Assembly (NCBI RefSeq): GCF_006716265.1
Contig: NZ_VFOS01000001.1
Span: 558,001-622,000, forward strand
Length of the DNA: 64,000 bases
Source of the DNA: Rarobacter faecitabidus
Lineage (GTDB): Bacteria > Actinomycetota > Actinomycetes > Actinomycetales > Cellulomonadaceae
Direction: 5' to 3'
Within the stretch, counting starts at the first letter, position 1; each line of letters begins with the position of its first letter. Both the position numbers and the translations under genes were made by a program. The notes beneath the pieces were generated by a model, which was not told where the DNA came from, made no database searches, and worked only from the letters and a program-made list of their open reading frames with translations. Below are positions 48,580 through 57,534 of this stretch, piece by piece.

Positions 48580-49263
48580 ATGCGCGCAACCGAACTAGCC
48601 AGATTCATCGATCACACGGACCTGCGCCCCGAGGCGACGGTGGCCGATGCGGCCGATGCCGTCACGCTGGCCCGTGAGCTCGGGACATGGGGCGTATGCG
48701 TCGCGCCGTCGCGGCTCGAGCGAGCCATCGAACCCGGGGCGACGCTTCGCTACATCACCGTGTGCGGCTATCCCACCGGCGCGCACCTGGCCCAGGTGAA
48801 GGCGTTCGAGGCCGTGCGGTCATACCGTGATGGTGCCCACGAGATCGACCTCGTGATGAACCTCGGCGCAGCCAAGGCGGGGGAGTGGGGGCGCGTGAGC
48901 GACGGAATCGAGATCGTCCGCCTCGCTCTCGCGGAGGCGGCGGCGGAGGACGGCCAGGATACCCCTCTGCTCAAGGTGATCGTCGAATCGGCGTTGCTGA
49001 GCAAGGACGAGATCGTGCGCTCGTGCTGGGCCGCCGTCGAGGCGGGAGCCGACTTAGTCGAGACATCGACCGGGACTCATCCCGCAGGCGGCGCGAGCGT
49101 GGAAGCCGTCCAGATCATGGCCGGCGCGGTTGGCGGGGATATCGGCATCAAGGCCTCGGGCGGCATCAAGGACTATGCCTTCGCGATGGCCCTCATCGAT
49201 GCGGGCGCCACTCGGCTCGGAACGTCGTCTACCCGTGCCGTACTCGGCGGCGCTCCGAACTGA
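48580..49263 (+). CDS. deoC: Deoxyribose-phosphate aldolase
   Basis: A 227-residue class I aldolase. IDHTDLRPEAT opens it; LLKVIVESALL and GADLVETSTGTHPAGGAS, and GIKASGGIKDY with the Schiff-base lysine, are the family motifs. It splits 2-deoxyribose 5-phosphate into glyceraldehyde 3-phosphate and acetaldehyde. The ATG at 48580 follows AAGGAGG by 11 bases. The frame extends up into the previous gene's downstream region without support. Its end overlaps the convergent Nudix gene by 35 bases. Confidence 0.93.
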   Translation: MRATELARFIDHTDLRPEATVADAADAVTLARELGTWGVCVAPSRLERAIEPGATLRYITVCGYPTGAHLAQVKAFEAVRSYRDGAHEIDLVMNLGAAKAGEWGRVSDGIEIVRLALAEAAAEDGQDTPLLKVIVESALLSKDEIVRSCWAAVEAGADLVETSTGTHPAGGASVEAVQIMAGAVGGDIGIKASGGIKDYAFAMALIDAGATRLGTSSTRAVLGGAPN

Positions 49264-49750
49264 GCGCGCGCCGGTAGGCCGCCAGGTAGAGCGGCCACTG
49301 CTCACCGAAGGCGGGCAGCAGGGGCAGCCCGGGGACCTCGTCCAGGCCAGCCCACCTCAGCTCGATGCTCTCGCTGTCGCGTGCGATGGGACTATCCAGC
49401 CCATCGCCGACCAGCCGTGCCACGATCGTCGTGTAACTCCACGTCCCGTGGTCGAGTTTGAGGCTGGCGATGGGTTCGATGTCCGAGGGACAGATCCCGG
49501 CCTCCTCCCCGGCCTCGCGAAGCGCGCCGGTGAGCGGGGACTCGCCGACGTCTATCGCACCGCCGGGAATGCCCCAGGTGCCGCCATGATGAGACCAGAG
49601 AGCGCGGTGCTGCAGCAGGACGCGCGGTCCCGCGTCATCGTCGCGGAAAACGAGCAGTCCGGCGGCCCCCAGTAGCCCCCAGTGCTCGCGTCCGCACGAG
49701 CACGCGACCCAACCATCGCCTGGCCTGCGGGCGGGGCGCGAATCGGGCAT
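49229..49750 (-). CDS. Nudix hydrolase
   Basis: A 173-residue protein with a complete Nudix box GGAIDVGESPLTGALREAGEEAGI (about 66-89). The preceding WSHHGGTWGIPGGAI is normal. An N-terminal WVACSCGREHWGLLG segment with two Cys and a His is seen in several actinobacterial Nudix proteins. Substrate (a nucleoside diphosphate derivative) unknown. The ATG follows AAGGAGA; the 3' end overlaps deoC by 35 bases, tail to tail. Confidence 0.87.
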   Translation of the reverse strand: MPDSRPARRPGDGWVACSCGREHWGLLGAAGLLVFRDDDAGPRVLLQHRALWSHHGGTWGIPGGAIDVGESPLTGALREAGEEAGICPSDIEPIASLKLDHGTWSYTTIVARLVGDGLDSPIARDSESIELRWAGLDEVPGLPLLPAFGEQWPLYLAAYRRALSSERRRVRHG

Positions 49751-49810
49751 CTAGCGCGTGTCTCCTTACTCGGGTGCCAATTGCACGCCAGGCTGGCGGC
49801 AGCCTCGTCG

Positions 49811-51631
49811 TCAGTCGACGATCTCGCAGATCACTGAGCCGGAGGTCACCTGATCGCCGACGCTGGCGATGAGACCGGAGATGGTGCCCGATCGGTGCGC
49901 GGTGAGCGGCTGCTCCATCTTCATCGCCTCCAGGACGACCACAAGGTCGCCCTCCTCGACTCGAGTGCCCTCAGCGGCCTCTATCTTCACGATCGTGCCT
50001 TGCATGGGGGACGAGAGCGAGTTGGAACTGGCCGTAGTCTTGACGGGCGATCGACGCGACGAGGCTGGCTTGCGGGGGCCGGACTGCCGCTTCGACGAGC
50101 CGCCGCCGAGCCCGAGCCCGGCCGGGATGACCACTTCGAGGCGCTTGCCGCCCACCTCGACGACGACGCGCTCGGTCGCCCCCGCATCCGCGGTGTCCTC
50201 GTCCTTGGGCTCGACCGGGGTCGGCGTGAGTCCCGAAAGGGTGTCCATGAACTCGCTCTCGATCCACGAGGTGTAGATCGAGAACGGATCATCGCCGTCG
50301 GGGGCGAAGGCTGGTGAGTCGAGTACGGCGCGGTGGAATGGCGTCACCGTCGGGATGCCGCCGACCTCGAGTTCGGCGAGTGCGCGGCGTGCCCGAGCGA
50401 TCGCCTGGCGCCGATCGGCGCCGGTCACGATGACCTTGGCGAGCATGGAGTCGAAGGAACCGGAGATCGTGTCGCCTGAGCGCACGCCGGAGTCGATGCG
50501 CACGCCGGGGCCGGACGGGAACCGCAGGTCCGTGATCGTGCCGGGCGTCGGGATGAAGCCGAGCGCGGGATCCTCACCGTTGATGCGGAATTCGATCGAG
50601 TGACCCCTGGTTTCGACGGAGTCGTAACCGAGCGGTTCCCCGGCGGCGATGCGCAGTTGCTCGCGAACCAGGTCGATGCCGGAGATCTCCTCGGTGACGG
50701 GGTGCTCGACCTGCAGCCGGGTGTTGACCTCGAGGAACGACACGGTGCCGTCCGCCCCGATGAGGAACTCGCAGGTGCCCGCGCCGACGTACTTGGCCTC
50801 CCGCAGGATCGCGATCGAGGCGCGCACCAGTTCGGCCCGCTGCGCCTCGGTCACGAACGGCGCCGGGGCCTCCTCGACGAGCTTCTGGTGGCGGCGCTGC
50901 AGCGAGCAGTCGCGGGTGGACACCACGACGACCGTGCCGTAGGCATCGGCGAGGCACTGGGTCTCGACGTGGCGTGGCTTGTCGAGGTAGCGCTCGACGA
51001 AGCACTCGCCGCGCCCGAACGCGGCGGTCGCCTCGCGGACGGCGGACTCGTACAACTCATCGATCTCATCGGTGGCGCGCACCACCTTGATGCCGCGCCC
51101 GCCACCGCCGAACGCCGCCTTGACCGCAACGGGCAGGCCGAACTGCGCCACGAAGTCATGGAGTTCGGACACGTCGCCGATGGGGTCCGCGGTGCCTGGA
51201 GCCAGTGGCGCGCCGGCCCGCTGGGCGATGTGCCGGGCCGACACCTTGTCGCCGAGCGATTCGATCGCGTCGGGCGTGGGGCCCACCCAGGTGATTCCCG
51301 CGGCGATGACGGCTCGGGCGAAATCGGCATTCTCGGCCAGGAACCCGTAGCCGGGATGTACGGCATCGGCGCCGCTTCGGCGCGCGATCTCGATCAGCTT
51401 GTCGATGCTGAGGTAGGTGTCCTGCGCCCGCTCCCCGCCGAGGGCGTACGCCTCGTCCGCGAGGTTCACGTGGAGGGCGTCCCTGTCGGAGTCGGCGTAG
51501 ACGGCGACGGACGAGATTGCGGCGTCCTTGCAAGCCCGGATCACGCGAACGGCGATCTCGCCGCGGTTGGCGATGAGGACCTTCGTGATGGGGCGAGGCG
51601 GAGCACTCGGAGTCTGCTGCAACAAGGTCAC
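49811..51631 (-). CDS. accA3: Acyl-CoA carboxylase alpha chain (biotin carboxylase and biotin carrier)
   Basis: A 606-residue fusion. The biotin carboxylase part (about 14-460) has [15 protein letters not shown], the ATP-grasp loop [10 protein letters not shown] and [16 protein letters not shown]. An acidic linker with a Gly/Ser/Lys-rich stretch follows, then the biotin carrier domain with EAMKMEQ, the biotinylated lysine at 571. It makes carboxybiotin for the beta chain encoded at 54278-55894 and produces malonyl- or methylmalonyl-CoA. The GTG start has a TAAGTT box 5 bases ahead. The mycobacterial AccA3 is the nearest described type. Confidence 0.94.
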   Translation of the reverse strand: MTLLQQTPSAPPRPITKVLIANRGEIAVRVIRACKDAAISSVAVYADSDRDALHVNLADEAYALGGERAQDTYLSIDKLIEIARRSGADAVHPGYGFLAENADFARAVIAAGITWVGPTPDAIESLGDKVSARHIAQRAGAPLAPGTADPIGDVSELHDFVAQFGLPVAVKAAFGGGGRGIKVVRATDEIDELYESAVREATAAFGRGECFVERYLDKPRHVETQCLADAYGTVVVVSTRDCSLQRRHQKLVEEAPAPFVTEAQRAELVRASIAILREAKYVGAGTCEFLIGADGTVSFLEVNTRLQVEHPVTEEISGIDLVREQLRIAAGEPLGYDSVETRGHSIEFRINGEDPALGFIPTPGTITDLRFPSGPGVRIDSGVRSGDTISGSFDSMLAKVIVTGADRRQAIARARRALAELEVGGIPTVTPFHRAVLDSPAFAPDGDDPFSIYTSWIESEFMDTLSGLTPTPVEPKDEDTADAGATERVVVEVGGKRLEVVIPAGLGLGGGSSKRQSGPRKPASSRRSPVKTTASSNSLSSPMQGTIVKIEAAEGTRVEEGDLVVVLEAMKMEQPLTAHRSGTISGLIASVGDQVTSGSVICEIVD

Positions 51632-51745
51632 GGCTTAACTTAACGCGCATATCGGACCCGCCGCAGTCAGGCACACGAGACGGGTCCTATTTTTGCCTAC
51701 AGGCCCAATCGGTCCGGCGGTCGGTTGTAGGTTTCCTACTAATCA

Positions 51746-52345
51746 TCAGGAGGTTCGCAGTTCATGCCACGCGATGCCCACCTCGGCGAGCAATTCGCGC
51801 ACGAGCGGCAGGCTGATTCCCACCACGTTGTGGAAATCCCCCTCGATCCGCGTGACGTAGGGGCCGCCGAGCCCGTCCACCGTGAAGCCGCCGGCGACGT
51901 GCAGCGGCTCACCCGTGGCGACGTACGCGTCTACCTCCGCGTCCGTGAGGTCGGCGAACTCGACGCGTGTTTGCGCGGTTCGCCCGACCTCGGTCTCGCC
52001 CGCTACGAGCCAGTGGCCGGTGAGCAGCACGCCCGAACGTCCGCGCATCGACCGCCAGCGCTGGCGAGCGACCTCGGCAGAATGCGGCTTGCCGACGACC
52101 TGCCCGTCGATGAGGAGCATGGAATCGCAGGCGATGAGCAGCGGGGACTGGGAAACCGGCACCACTGCGTGTGCCTTGGCCTTGGCGAGTTCGAGGACGA
52201 TGCGCGCGGGCTCGGCTCGTCCCGTCAGAGAGGCCACGATCGCATCCTCGTCCACCCCGGCCACCTGGACTATGGGATCGACTCCCGCTGAACGCAGGGT
52301 TGCGAGGCGGGCCGGGGACGCGGAGGCGAGGACGAGTCGTGTCAC
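51746..52345 (-). CDS. maf: Maf-family nucleotide pyrophosphatase
   Basis: A 199-residue Maf protein. RLVLASASPARLATLRSAGV is the standard start, and the LIACDSMLLIDGQVVGKP and GLGGPYVTRIEGDFHNVVGISLPLV segments are family hallmarks. Maf proteins split dTTP, UTP or modified nucleotides to monophosphates. It sits between carboxylase genes as Rv3282 does in M. tuberculosis. The GTG start has TAGGCT 6 bases ahead and no ribosome site. Confidence 0.92.
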   Translation of the reverse strand: MTRLVLASASPARLATLRSAGVDPIVQVAGVDEDAIVASLTGRAEPARIVLELAKAKAHAVVPVSQSPLLIACDSMLLIDGQVVGKPHSAEVARQRWRSMRGRSGVLLTGHWLVAGETEVGRTAQTRVEFADLTDAEVDAYVATGEPLHVAGGFTVDGLGGPYVTRIEGDFHNVVGISLPLVRELLAEVGIAWHELRTS

Positions 52346-52351
52346 GCGACG

Positions 52352-52357
52352 AGCCTA
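52352..52357 (-). promoter_or_regulatory. -10 box for leaderless maf
   Basis: TAGGCT on the minus strand ends 6 bases before the GTG start. Confidence 0.6.
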
Positions 52358-52468
52358 GTCCAGATTGTCGGGACCTACGGCCCAAGCTGCCGGCTCCCCG
52401 AGGGGGCTTAATGGAGGTATTGCGGCGCGACGACGTGACCGATGTCGTCAATCCGCGATACCAGCTTC

Positions 52469-52511
52469 GGGCGCTCCGGCACGTAACCCCCTCCACGTGC
52501 CGGTAGCGCCC
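52469..52511. promoter_or_regulatory. Strong hairpin in the maf/VKOR divergent region
   Basis: GGGCGCT plus CCGGCACGT (52469-52484) pair with ACGTGCCGG and AGCGCCC (52495-52511), a 16-pair stem with one bulged T and a 10-base loop. It lies between divergent genes, where a terminator is not expected, so it may be in a leader or be a protein site. Confidence 0.45.
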
Positions 52512-52531
52512 GTCGTTCTATCAGGGGTCGA

Positions 52532-52551
52532 TCGGGGACAAATGTCCCAAG
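52532..52551. promoter_or_regulatory. DosR-box-like palindrome upstream of VKOR gene
   Basis: GGGACAAATGTCCC (52535-52548) is a perfect inverted repeat (6-base arms, 2-base centre) in a context that matches most positions of the mycobacterial DosR/DevR box. It lies 76 bases before the VKOR start. Confidence 0.35.
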
Positions 52552-52624
52552 TGTCCGATATCGGCGTCGGGCACGATGGTGGAAGACCGCGGACGAGCGG
52601 ACTGTGAAGGCGAAAGGCGACACG

Positions 52625-53323
52625 ATGGCCATCACCACCGCCGCGGCGGTCAGTAACGACGACAGCGAACTCATCGATCCCGATTTCGTGGACGAGGCCG
52701 CCGTCGTTCCGCCGCGCCTGCGCGGCATCAGGCACACCAATGGCTACCTGTTCGGCACGATGCTCGTATCGGCGCTGCTGTCGCTCGTGGCGGCGTTCGT
52801 GCTGTCCTACGATGCAGTGGTCCTGGCCGCCAACCCGGCGGCGGAGCTCTCGTGCAACATCAACTCGGTCCTCAGTTGCGGGCAGGTGGCGCTGTCGTGG
52901 CAGGCGGAACTGTTCGGTTTCCCCAACTCATTCCTAGGGCTGGCGTGTGAGCCCGTGGTGATCACGATCGCGGTTGCCTCCCTGGCGGGCACGCGGTTTC
53001 CGCGCTGGTTCATGGCCGCCGCGCAGTTCATCTACCTGCTTGGGCTGATCTTCGCGTACTGGCTGTTCTTCCAGTCGTCGTTCGTCATCCACGCGCTGTG
53101 CCCGTGGTGCCTGATCATCACGTTCGGCACGACCGCCGTGTTCATGACGCTGCTGCACGTGAATCTGCGGGACAACAACTTCTACCTGCCGGCCCGCTGG
53201 CACGAGAGGGCGAAGTCGGCGCTGCGGATGAACATCGACCTGCTGGTCACCTTCGTGCTGTGCGCGACCATCGCGTCGATCATCCTGATCCAGTACGGGG
53301 ACAAGATCTTCACGCTCGGGTGA
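52625..53323 (+). CDS. Vitamin K epoxide reductase (VKOR) family membrane protein
   Basis: A 232-residue membrane protein with about five helices. Four conserved cysteines are in place: Cys77 and Cys85 in the loop (SCNINSVLSCGQ) and the CPWC active site at 159-162. VKOR re-oxidises or reduces the quinone while passing electrons from disulfide-forming partners; in actinobacteria it restores a DsbA-like oxidase. No dsbA-like gene is in the window. The ATG at 52625 follows AAAGG by 7 bases; a GTG at 52604 is less likely. Confidence 0.92.
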   Translation: MAITTAAAVSNDDSELIDPDFVDEAAVVPPRLRGIRHTNGYLFGTMLVSALLSLVAAFVLSYDAVVLAANPAAELSCNINSVLSCGQVALSWQAELFGFPNSFLGLACEPVVITIAVASLAGTRFPRWFMAAAQFIYLLGLIFAYWLFFQSSFVIHALCPWCLIITFGTTAVFMTLLHVNLRDNNFYLPARWHERAKSALRMNIDLLVTFVLCATIASIILIQYGDKIFTLG

Positions 53324-53331
53324 TGCTGCAC

Positions 53332-53405
53332 ATCCCGTACGTTTCGCCCGCGCAAGTCCCGTACTGCCCGCGCCCGTCCCGTACTGCCCGCGCAAGTCCC
53401 GCACG
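53332..53405. repeat. Short tandem repeat of 20 bases
   Basis: Three nearly equal units beginning TCCCGTACTGCCCGCGC, 20 bases apart, follow the VKOR stop codon, with degenerate copies at each end. Confidence 0.6.
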
Positions 53406-53456
53406 CGACACCGGTTGTGGTTGTGCGACACCCGATATGACAGGTGTCCGGCAGCC
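53405..53456. repeat. Intergenic repeat, copy B
   Basis: The GACACCGGTTGTGG, GACACC, GATATG, GGTGTCCGGCAGCC sequence resembles copy A at 13221-13275. It also has inner symmetry (GACACC and GGTGTC). Confidence 0.45.
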
Positions 53457-53490
53457 ATAACCGGTGTTGGCGCATGGCCACAACCGGTGT
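53408..53490. repeat. 13-base perfect inverted repeat
   Basis: ACACCGGTTGTGG (53408-53420) is the exact reverse complement of CCACAACCGGTGT (53478-53490). The arms are 57 bases apart. Confidence 0.55.
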
Positions 53491-53502
53491 TGGCGCGTGG
53501 CC
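53457..53502. repeat. Tandem duplication of 23 bases
   Basis: Two copies of a 23-base unit (AACCGGTGTTGGCGC then A or G, TGGCC) at 53457-53479 and 53480-53502 differ at 2 positions. They end just before the accE stop codon. Confidence 0.6.
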
Positions 53503-53509
53503 GATGCGT

Positions 53510-53752
53510 CTACCAGTTCTGCATGGCGCGCAGCGACCAGCGCCACTCGTCGTGCCCGCGCCCGCCCTGGCGGCCGAGCGGGCTCATGCGCAGTCCGCGC
53601 CCAGGGTCGCGCCAGCGCTCTCGAGCGCGCGTGAGCGGATCGTCCTCCTCAGCGGGAACCGCAGCGGCGAGCCCGGCGATCAGCGCCACGATTTCCACGT
53701 CCGTGGGTTCGCCGCGGACGATGCGCAAGCCATTGAATGCCGGTTCACTCAT
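53510..53752 (-). CDS. accE: Acyl-CoA carboxylase epsilon subunit
   Basis: An 80-residue protein with the epsilon pattern: LRIVRGEPTDVEIVALIAGLAA at the start, then a middle part with an acidic stretch, and the tail W-rich motif RWRDPGRGLR, ending HDEWRWSLRAMQNW. Epsilon subunits hold the alpha and beta chains together in actinobacterial propionyl/acetyl-CoA carboxylases. Its ATG lies inside the end of the upstream gene (8-base overlap, ATGAGTGA), so it is coupled to it. Confidence 0.87.
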   Translation of the reverse strand: MSEPAFNGLRIVRGEPTDVEIVALIAGLAAAVPAEEDDPLTRARERWRDPGRGLRMSPLGRQGGRGHDEWRWSLRAMQNW

Positions 53753-54281
53753 CGTCGTCGTCCTCGTCCGCGTAACTCTCGTGGATGCACGCCCAGTGGC
53801 TCACGGTGACGCCGCGGGCCTCGAGCCGCGCGGACAGCGCGTGGGCGAACTCGTCCAAGTCATCCATCGCCTGGGCGATGGCGGCGCGTACGCCGGAGGT
53901 ATCCGGGGCCGGATCGAACGTCAGCTCGAGGGTGATCGAATCGTGCGAGTCCTCGTCGCCCTCGGTGTCCTCGTCGTCCTCGTCCGCGAAGCCGGTGTGC
54001 GAGCACACCATCCCGAGCGTCTCCTCGAACGCCGTGTCGAACGCCGTGTTGGCGCGCTCCACGGCGCTCTCGGCAGCCTCGACGCGAGGGTCGTCGTCGG
54101 CCGTCGCCGCGTCAAATTCCGAGCGGACCCCGACCGCGGTTTCCACGTAGCGGTGCAATTCGGCGCTCAGTTCGTCCACGCGCCGATGCAACTCGGTCGC
54201 GTCCACGACCTGTGGTGAATCCGCGGGCGAATCATCGGGCGAGTTCCCTGCTGCCGAGGAGTTCGGATCGAAATCGGTCAT
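53745..54281 (-). CDS. Acidic protein of unknown function coupled between carboxylase beta and epsilon genes
   Basis: A 178-residue protein starting at ATG 54281, which overlaps the accD5 stop (ATGA); its own end overlaps the accE start by 8 bases. It is very acidic, with Asp/Glu runs at the end (YADEDDDDE) and in the middle ([13 protein letters not shown]), and has a long helix (about 30-80, [25 protein letters not shown]). No known domain is recognised. A role with the carboxylase is suggested only by the tight coupling. Confidence 0.7.
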   Translation of the reverse strand: MTDFDPNSSAAGNSPDDSPADSPQVVDATELHRRVDELSAELHRYVETAVGVRSEFDAATADDDPRVEAAESAVERANTAFDTAFEETLGMVCSHTGFADEDDEDTEGDEDSHDSITLELTFDPAPDTSGVRAAIAQAMDDLDEFAHALSARLEARGVTVSHWACIHESYADEDDDDE

Positions 54282-55894
54282 AGGGGAATGTTCCCATGTT
54301 TCTTCGGCGGTAGCGTGCCGCGCTTGGTGCGCAGTGCGCGCAGCGCCCGGGTGATCTCGCCGCGGGTCGCGGCTGGCTCGATCACGCCGTCCACGTAGCC
54401 GCGGGCCGCCGCATCCCACGGCCCGACGATCTCGTCCTCGTACTCCTGGACCAGCCGCGCGCGCTCGGCCTCCACGTCGCCGCCGTTCGCAGCGACCTCC
54501 TGCAGAGACCGGCGCTGCAGGATGTTGACCGCGCCCGCGGCGCCCATCACGGCGATCTGCGCGGTCGGCCAGGCGAGGTTGATGTCAGCGCCGAGCTGCT
54601 TGGAGCCCATGACGATGTAGGCGCCGCCGTACGCCTTGCGGGTGATGACGGTGACGAGCGGCACGGTTGCCTCGGCATACGCGTAGATCAGCTTCGCTCC
54701 GCGCCGGATGATGCCGTTCCACTCCTGATCGGTGCCGGGCAGGAAGCCGGGCACGTCCACGAGCGTGATGATCGGGATATTGAACGCATCACAGGTGCGG
54801 ACGAACCTGGCGGCCTTCTCGGCGGCGTTGATGTCCAGCGTGCCGGCCATCTGCATCGGCTGGTTGGCGACGATGCCGATCGCGTGCCCCTCGACGCGCC
54901 CATAGCCGATGACGACGTTCGGCGCGAAGAGCGGCTGGATCTCCAGGAACTCACCGTCGTCGACGACCGTGGAGATCAGCTTGTGCATGTCGTAGGGGCG
55001 CGAAACGGAATCCGGGACGAGCGAGTTGAGCGCCTCGTCCTCCTCGCTGAGGGTCAGGTCCGCCTCGATGGGGAAGACCGGCGGGTCGGCGAGGTTGTTC
55101 TGCGGCAGGAAGCCCAGCAGGTGGCGGACGTACTCGAACGCGTCATCCTCGTCGGAGGCGAGGTAGTGCGCCACGCCGGAGCGCTCGTTGTGGGTCTGCG
55201 CGCCGCCCAGTTCCTCGAAGCCGACGTCCTCGCCGGTCACGGCACGGATCACGTCGGGGCCGGTGATGAACATGTTCGAGGTGCCATCGGCCATGACGAT
55301 CACGTCGGTGAGCGCAGGTGAATATACAGCTCCGCCCGCGGACGGGCCGAGGATCAGCGAGATCTGCGGGATGACGCCGGAGGCGGCGACGTTGCGGCGG
55401 AAGATCTCCGCGAACTGCGTGAGCGCGGCAACGCCCTCCTGAATGCGTGCACCGCCGCCGTCGGAGATGCCGATCAGCGGGACGCCGGTGCGCAGGGCCA
55501 GGTCCATGACCTTCGTGATCTTCTGCCCGTGCACCTCGCCGAGCGAGCCGCCGAAGACGGTGAAGTCCTGCGAGTACACGCACACCTGGCGCCCGTCGAT
55601 CGTGCCGTAGCCAACCACGACGCCATCGCCGGCGACCTTCTTGGCGGCCATACCGAATCGTGTGGCGCGGTGGCTCGCGAATGCGTCGAGCTCCACGAAT
55701 GAGTCCTCGTCGAGCAGCTGATCGATGCGTTCGCGCGCGCTCTTCTTGCCGCGGCCGTGCTGCTTGGCCTGGGCGTTCTGTTCCGGATTCGTGATCGCGT
55801 CGGCGGTTCGCCGGTGCAGTTCTTCGAGCCGGGAGGCGGTCGTCACCTCGGGCGTGGCGGGATTGGGCGCGTTCGTGGCTGCTGAGTCGGTCAC
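54278..55894 (-). CDS. accD5: Acyl-CoA carboxylase beta chain (carboxyltransferase)
   Basis: A 538-residue carboxyltransferase with two crotonase-like halves. [40 protein letters not shown] (first half) and [44 protein letters not shown] (second) are the acyl-CoA and biotin sites of PccB/AccD5. It ends in [11 protein letters not shown], the common C-terminus of PccB. It transfers the carboxyl group from the biotin carrier of the alpha chain to propionyl- or acetyl-CoA. The GTG start has TAGGCT 6 bases ahead. Confidence 0.94.
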   Translation of the reverse strand: MTDSAATNAPNPATPEVTTASRLEELHRRTADAITNPEQNAQAKQHGRGKKSARERIDQLLDEDSFVELDAFASHRATRFGMAAKKVAGDGVVVGYGTIDGRQVCVYSQDFTVFGGSLGEVHGQKITKVMDLALRTGVPLIGISDGGGARIQEGVAALTQFAEIFRRNVAASGVIPQISLILGPSAGGAVYSPALTDVIVMADGTSNMFITGPDVIRAVTGEDVGFEELGGAQTHNERSGVAHYLASDEDDAFEYVRHLLGFLPQNNLADPPVFPIEADLTLSEEDEALNSLVPDSVSRPYDMHKLISTVVDDGEFLEIQPLFAPNVVIGYGRVEGHAIGIVANQPMQMAGTLDINAAEKAARFVRTCDAFNIPIITLVDVPGFLPGTDQEWNGIIRRGAKLIYAYAEATVPLVTVITRKAYGGAYIVMGSKQLGADINLAWPTAQIAVMGAAGAVNILQRRSLQEVAANGGDVEAERARLVQEYEDEIVGPWDAAARGYVDGVIEPAATRGEITRALRALRTKRGTLPPKKHGNIPL

Positions 55895-55900
55895 AAGTAG

Positions 55901-55906
55901 AGCCTA
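55901..55906 (-). promoter_or_regulatory. -10 box for leaderless accD5
   Basis: TAGGCT on the minus strand ends 6 bases before the GTG at 55894. Confidence 0.6.
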
Positions 55907-56008
55907 GACCGTTGCCCTCCCCGCGGGCATGTGCGGATCGGCAATGGCACGCGATTCGTCATTGGCGAATCCCACAACACGGCCCGGAAGACGAGATGCC
56001 CCCATCGC

Positions 56009-56461
56009 TCAGGTGCAGTGTGCGGTGACGATGGTGCTGGCCAGGGCGTCCGTGAGGTCGGTCAGCCCGGGCTGTGTCAGGCCGAGCGATGAGGGTACGG
56101 CGACCTCTACGGCTGGGGTACGGCCATACGTGGTGAAGCGCCAGCCGGTCGTGGTCTCCTGCGCGATCCAGTCCACGGTGACGTCCCCGTACGTGATTGA
56201 GACGCAGTCCGCGCTGGGCCCCGGCTGCTCGACGCCGCATCGCAGGGCGATCGCCGCCCCGGCATCGCCCCAGGCCGTCGTCGCCTGGGCCGTGGTCTGG
56301 CGCTGCGGGTGCCCGTCCATGGTCTGCGGGGTGCGGGCGAGGACGAGCCCGCAGGCCGCATCGTCCGCGTGCGCCGCGGGCTCCACTGCGATCGTGGGGG
56401 CGCAACCGGCAACGGCGGTGAGGCAGCCGATCACGGCCGCCCACATGGCGAACTTCTTCAC
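56009..56461 (-). CDS. DUF3515 lipoprotein
   Basis: A 150-residue lipoprotein: KK, a hydrophobic run and the lipobox VAGC with Cys20. After AAHADDAACGLVLARTPQTMDG the pattern AWGDAGAAIALRCGVEQPGPSADCV and TVDWIAQ, GRTPAVEVAVPSS is that of the actinobacterial DUF3515 family. Its function is unknown. It is divergent from thiL, a pairing seen in actinobacteria. TAGGCT lies 6 bases ahead of the GTG start. Confidence 0.85.
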   Translation of the reverse strand: MKKFAMWAAVIGCLTAVAGCAPTIAVEPAAHADDAACGLVLARTPQTMDGHPQRQTTAQATTAWGDAGAAIALRCGVEQPGPSADCVSITYGDVTVDWIAQETTTGWRFTTYGRTPAVEVAVPSSLGLTQPGLTDLTDALASTIVTAHCT

Positions 56462-56467
56462 CCTGCC

Positions 56468-56473
56468 AGCCTA
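56468..56473 (-). promoter_or_regulatory. -10 box for leaderless DUF3515 lipoprotein gene
   Basis: TAGGCT on the minus strand ends 6 bases before the GTG at 56461. Confidence 0.6.
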
Positions 56474-56502
56474 GTGTCCCGAGCCTGAGGACCGGACGCC
56501 GA

Positions 56503-56508
56503 TACGCT
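56503..56508 (+). promoter_or_regulatory. -10 box for leaderless thiL
   Basis: TACGCT lies 6 bases before the GTG at 56515. Confidence 0.6.
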
Positions 56509-56514
56509 GGAGCG

Positions 56515-57534
56515 GTGCGTGAAACCGTGGGAGACCTGACCGAGTCCCAGATCCTCGACCTGATACTGCCGATCCTGCGCCGGAGCGACTCGCCGGATGT
56601 CGAGCTTGGCCCGGGGGACGATTCGGCGGTAGTACGGGCGCCCCACGGCACCTTCACCGTCTCCACGGATGTGCTGGTGGAGGGCCGCCACTTCCGGAAC
56701 GAATGGTCGACCGGATACGACGTGGGATGGCGCGCGGCAATGCAGAATTTAGCCGACGCGGCCGCCATGGGCGCTCGTCCCACGGCATTGGTCGTGGCGC
56801 TCGTCCTGCCCGCCACCACGACGCTGGCCTGGCTCGCCGACTTCGCCCGCGGGGTCGCCGGTGCCTGCGAACGGCACGGCGCGAGCGTGATCGGCGGCGA
56901 TATCTCATCCGGTGACTCGATCGTCGTCGCCGTGACCGTGCTCGGCGACAACGACGGACGCCCGGCGGTGACCCGTTCGGGTGCACGCGCGGGCGATGTG
57001 ATCGCCGTCGCGGGCAGGCTCGGCTGGTCGGCGGCGGGGTTGGCGGTTTGTGGACGAGTGCTCCAGGTCGCCAATGAGAACGGCCCCGTTCCGGCGCAGG
57101 TCAGGGCGGTCGTCGATGCGTACCTGCGGCCGGAACCGGCGATTGCCGAGGGCGTGTCCGCCAGCACGGCGCACGCCATGCTGGATGTTTCGGATGGCCT
57201 GGTGCTCGATGCCCAGCGGATGGCCGAGGCCAGTGGCGTGAGCGTGGACCTGGCGGATCCGCTTGCGGCCAGCGCCTACGATGCCGCGATCCTGCGGGAG
57301 GTCGCGGCCTGGTGGGGCGTGCCGGAAGGCGATCAGCCCGGCCTTGTGAGCGAGTGGATCCTCAGTGGGGGCGAGGACCACGCCATGGTCGCCGCTTTCG
57401 CGCCCGACGAGGTGGCCGAAGGATTCCGGCCGGTGGGCGTCGTCGTGGAGTCGCTAGCCGGTTCGGCGGGGGATGTCCTGGTTCAGGGACGCCGCTGGGA
57501 GCGCGACTCTGGCTGGCAGCACTTCGCGCACTGA
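56515..57534 (+). CDS. thiL: Thiamine-monophosphate kinase
   Basis: A 339-residue enzyme of the PurM fold. LGPGDDSAVVRAP (about 25-37) and STDVLVEGRHF bind magnesium and ATP; MQNLADAAAMGARPTALVVAL and GGDISSG are typical of ThiL. It phosphorylates thiamine monophosphate to the diphosphate cofactor. The coenzyme is needed by pyruvate and oxoglutarate dehydrogenases. The final GEDHAMVAAF lies where ThiL has GGEDYEL. Confidence 0.93.
   Translation: MRETVGDLTESQILDLILPILRRSDSPDVELGPGDDSAVVRAPHGTFTVSTDVLVEGRHFRNEWSTGYDVGWRAAMQNLADAAAMGARPTALVVALVLPATTTLAWLADFARGVAGACERHGASVIGGDISSGDSIVVAVTVLGDNDGRPAVTRSGARAGDVIAVAGRLGWSAAGLAVCGRVLQVANENGPVPAQVRAVVDAYLRPEPAIAEGVSASTAHAMLDVSDGLVLDAQRMAEASGVSVDLADPLAASAYDAAILREVAAWWGVPEGDQPGLVSEWILSGGEDHAMVAAFAPDEVAEGFRPVGVVVESLAGSAGDVLVQGRRWERDSGWQHFAH

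Noticed and set aside
52408-52740. A 110-residue minus-strand frame in the maf/VKOR gap
   Set aside because: Overlaps the VKOR start and its promoter region; composition and lack of ribosome site point to a chance frame.
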